Assembly (NCBI GenBank): GCA_017577615.1
Contig: PKRE01000002.1
Span: 1 to 64,000 of the forward strand
Direction of reading: 5' to 3'
Source: Gammaproteobacteria bacterium
GTDB taxonomy: Bacteria > Pseudomonadota > Gammaproteobacteria > Steroidobacterales > Steroidobacteraceae
Length of the DNA stretch: 64,000 bases
Position 1 is the stretch's first letter; every line of letters starts with the position of its first letter. The translations under genes and the position numbers were made by a program. This document shows, piece after piece, positions 61,889 through 64,000 of this stretch. The notes beneath the pieces are model-generated. The model saw nothing but the letters and a program-made list of their open reading frames with translations. It made no database searches and had not been told where the DNA came from.

Positions 61889-62920
61889 TCACACTGCGGT
61901 CTGACCCGGAGGAGGGCGCAGCTCCTCCACGAGGGTGCGCAGGCGCTGGGCTCGCTCAGCCCAGCGTTCCGAGAATCGTTGCGCGCCTACTTCTGTTCGC
62001 CGCACGATCTCCGGGTACTCCTCGCGTGCTCGTGCGACGGCTGCAGCAATGGCTTCTGGAGAATAATCATCCGGAAAGAGCGCGACCTGCCCGAAGAGAT
62101 CGCGGCTTGCCGGGTTACCGGACAGGATCATGGGGCGCCGCATGGACAAGGACTCGTAAGCGCCGCAGACCAAGCAATTCGGCTGCAAGGTCAAGTCCAA
62201 GGTCACATGACTGTCTCGCATCAACCGCCAATAGTCGTGCTCCTCGAGGAATCCGGTCAGCGTAACATTCGTCGGAAGCTTGGCGCGAATCTGCGGGTCG
62301 AGGCGAGTGGGGCGACCGGTCATGAAGAATCTGTACGACGATCCGAGCTGACGGGCGGCTTCGATGATGGCCGCGATCGGCTCATCGGCGGCATACGTTG
62401 CGATCACCATCACCTGGAAGACCCCCTCGAGCTTTGGGGCCGGCGCGGGCTCGATGGGTGGCTCCGGCAGACGGTCGGGTAAGATCAACGGCCTGCCGCC
62501 CCAGGCGGATACCTGCTCCGCCAACGCCCGATTCGTGACGATCGTCCAATCGGCACGACGGATTGCGACTCGGCTCAACCAGGGTATGGGCCAGTGCGTG
62601 TAGGTGAATGGAGTGATGGCCTGGTTGTGCGCATCCATGACGACACGGTAGCGTCCGGCGACGCGCTTGAGGCATAAGACGAGCAGCGCCAGGACGAGCG
62701 AGGGATTTTGCACATAGACGAGACGAGGTCGCGCCGTCCACAGCAGGCGTATCGTCGCGAGCCCCAGACGCGCGTAGCGGATGAGTCGCGGTCCGCTGAA
62801 GCACAGCTCATATAAGGGGACGCCCAGCCACTTACACAGCTCGCGTGTGCGACGGTGCTCTTCCCAGGTGACGGCGATGACCCCGGCGCGCTGCGGGGAG
62901 TTGGCTGCATTCGAGGTCAT
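61889..62920 (-). CDS. Glycosyltransferase, GT-B fold (family 4-like)
   Basis: A 343-residue enzyme. GVIAVTWEEHRRTRELCKWL opens, and YVQNPSLVLALLVL with RYRVVMDAHNQAITPF are seen in the acceptor half. The donor half has VMVIATYAADEPIAAIIEAA (about 169-188) and ends with LQPNCLVCGAYESLSMRRPM, carrying the Glu. The start overlaps the stop of the upstream glycosyltransferase by 4 bp (ATGA). Sugar unknown. Confidence 0.8.
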   Translation of the reverse strand: MTSNAANSPQRAGVIAVTWEEHRRTRELCKWLGVPLYELCFSGPRLIRYARLGLATIRLLWTARPRLVYVQNPSLVLALLVLCLKRVAGRYRVVMDAHNQAITPFTYTHWPIPWLSRVAIRRADWTIVTNRALAEQVSAWGGRPLILPDRLPEPPIEPAPAPKLEGVFQVMVIATYAADEPIAAIIEAARQLGSSYRFFMTGRPTRLDPQIRAKLPTNVTLTGFLEEHDYWRLMRDSHVTLDLTLQPNCLVCGAYESLSMRRPMILSGNPASRDLFGQVALFPDDYSPEAIAAAVARAREEYPEIVRRTEVGAQRFSERWAERAQRLRTLVEELRPPPGQTAV

Positions 62921-64000
62921 GCGAGGCGCTCTTCAGCAGAGTTCGATAGATCGGCGCCGAGAAGCTCGGCATATAAGACTTCGTGTCGCTTGACCATGTG
63001 CGCTACGGTGAAGTGGTCCTGATAGCGGCGTTGCGCAGCCGCAGCGAGCCTGTCGCGCAGCTCATGGTCATCAAGCACCCGCATCAGGGCTTCTGCAAGC
63101 GCCTGCGGTTGCCGGGGGGGAACGATCAGGCCGCTCTCGCCATCCACCAGCACACGTGCGCTCTCGCCCACGCTCGTGGCGACGATCGGTTTGCGCGCGG
63201 CCATCGCTTCGAGGAGCACGATGGACATCGCCTCCCAGTGGGACGACTGCACAAAGATATCGCACAGCGGTAAGGCGCGCCGCGAGGCCTGCGGAACCCA
63301 GCCGAGAAAGATCACAACATCCAACAATCCGAGCTCGGCGACGCGGCGTTCCAGTTGCGGTCGCAGTACGCCTTCCCCAGCGAGCATCAGCTTGAAGCGG
63401 CGACCGGAGCGATGAATGATCGCCGCGGCATCAAGGAGATCGAACAGTCCCTTTTGCGGGATCAAGGTGCTGATGCTGCCGACGACTGGAATGCCGTTCG
63501 CTCCGAGACGTGCGACGATGTCCGGTGCGGGCTGCGGCTGCGGTGCATCGACGCCATTCCAAAGGACACGCAAACGATCTTCGGGGATGCCGTAGAGCCT
63601 GCGGATGCCCTCAGCTTGGTGATGTCCGACCGCAACCAGGGCATCTGGTACCCGCCACAGCGCCTGCTCGATGCGCCGGTACTTCGGCTCGATGTCGGGA
63701 TACTTGCCCCAGTGAAACGTGTGCACGAAGCGCAGGCTCGGTCTGAGCAGCTTGCAGATCGACCCATCCATGAAGCTGTGCATATCGTGCGTGTGCAGCA
63801 GCTCGATGCGTCGTTGCTTGATGAGCTTGAGGAGCTTCATCGACGTAAAATAGTCACGTCCTTTCTTGAGACCCGGAATCGGAACCAGATCGACACCGTC
63901 GCGCTGCATCTGCTCGCCGACGATGCCGTTCTCCTTCAGGTAGCAGGCCGTTACCTCGAAACGCTTGCGGTCGAGATGTCGCGCCAGATCTGCGGCCACC
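62917..64000 (-). CDS. Glycosyltransferase, family 4 (5' end beyond window)
   Basis: At least 361 codons. The first visible residues (ADLARHLDRKRFEVTACYLK) match the helix after the glycine-rich N-terminal loop of GT4 enzymes, so roughly 20-30 residues and the start are cut off by the window edge. VVGSISTLIPQKGLFDLLDA marks the donor domain, and SHWEAMSIVLLEAMAARKPI holds the GT4 signature Glu pair. It heads the visible part of the minus-strand operon that runs to 57205. Confidence 0.88.
   Translation of the reverse strand, partial: VAADLARHLDRKRFEVTACYLKENGIVGEQMQRDGVDLVPIPGLKKGRDYFTSMKLLKLIKQRRIELLHTHDMHSFMDGSICKLLRPSLRFVHTFHWGKYPDIEPKYRRIEQALWRVPDALVAVGHHQAEGIRRLYGIPEDRLRVLWNGVDAPQPQPAPDIVARLGANGIPVVGSISTLIPQKGLFDLLDAAAIIHRSGRRFKLMLAGEGVLRPQLERRVAELGLLDVVIFLGWVPQASRRALPLCDIFVQSSHWEAMSIVLLEAMAARKPIVATSVGESARVLVDGESGLIVPPRQPQALAEALMRVLDDHELRDRLAAAAQRRYQDHFTVAHMVKRHEVLYAELLGADLSNSAEERLA

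Overview
The window is chromosomal DNA of a GC-rich Gammaproteobacterium. Indications are gltX flanked by tRNA-Val, tRNA-Glu and tRNA-Ala genes, a bfd-bfr iron-storage pair, and an exosortase-A (XrtA/PEP-CTERM) type exopolysaccharide locus. A Steroidobacterales/Nevskiales-like host is a guess from composition and gene style, not shown by the sequence.

Layout. (1) 1-1.6 kb: an IS3-type insertion sequence next to the first ~42 codons of a family-2 glycosyltransferase on the minus strand. (2) 2.0-7.9 kb: sugar-nucleotide and lipid-carrier supply: a WecA-like phosphosugar transferase, UDP-glucose dehydrogenase, a bifunctional GDP-mannose pyrophosphorylase/phosphomannose isomerase, and phosphomannomutase/phosphoglucomutase. 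(3) 8.1-12.2 kb: a housekeeping island with three tRNAs, gltX, a collapsed wecB remnant, a glycine-rich lipoprotein behind a perfect sigma-54 promoter sequence, and bfr-bfd with a Fur-box-like site. (4) 12.4-23.3 kb: the XrtA-type EPS core: polyprenyl glycosylphosphotransferase, PrsK kinase, PrsR regulator, export lipoprotein, chain-length determinant, tyrosine autokinase, outer-membrane protein and polysaccharide deacetylase. (5) 23.5-28.2 kb: a compact cassette of asparagine-synthase-like amidotransferase, acyl carrier protein, AMP-forming ligase and NAD-synthase-like enzyme. (6) 28.3-52.5 kb: glycosyltransferases, a Wzy/ligase-type polymerase, three GT87 membrane glycosyltransferases, an acyltransferase, an ATP-grasp ligase, a second deacetylase, an aminotransferase, FemAB/GNAT proteins, a GDSL-type hydrolase and a GtrB-GtrA pair. 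(7) 52.5-57 kb: two related secreted proteins flanking a HAD-UbiA fusion and an SMR-like membrane protein. (8) 57-64 kb: a minus-strand operon with three glycosyltransferases (one cut by the window edge), two XrtA-type alpha/beta hydrolases and a Wzx flippase.

Together the genes make a Wzx/Wzy-type secreted heteropolysaccharide. Precursors probably include GDP-mannose and UDP-glucuronate. Assembly is on undecaprenyl phosphate, followed by decoration (acyl, amide or amino, deacetylation) and export through the EpsE-like lipoprotein under kinase control.

The most unusual points are: PrsR has lost the GAFTGA sigma-54 contact loop although sigma-54-like promoters are present; neither an exosortase nor a PEP-CTERM protein is visible; the amidotransferase-ACP-ligase-NadE cassette has no assigned product; and a degenerate tandem array of terminator hairpins lies between two convergent genes.
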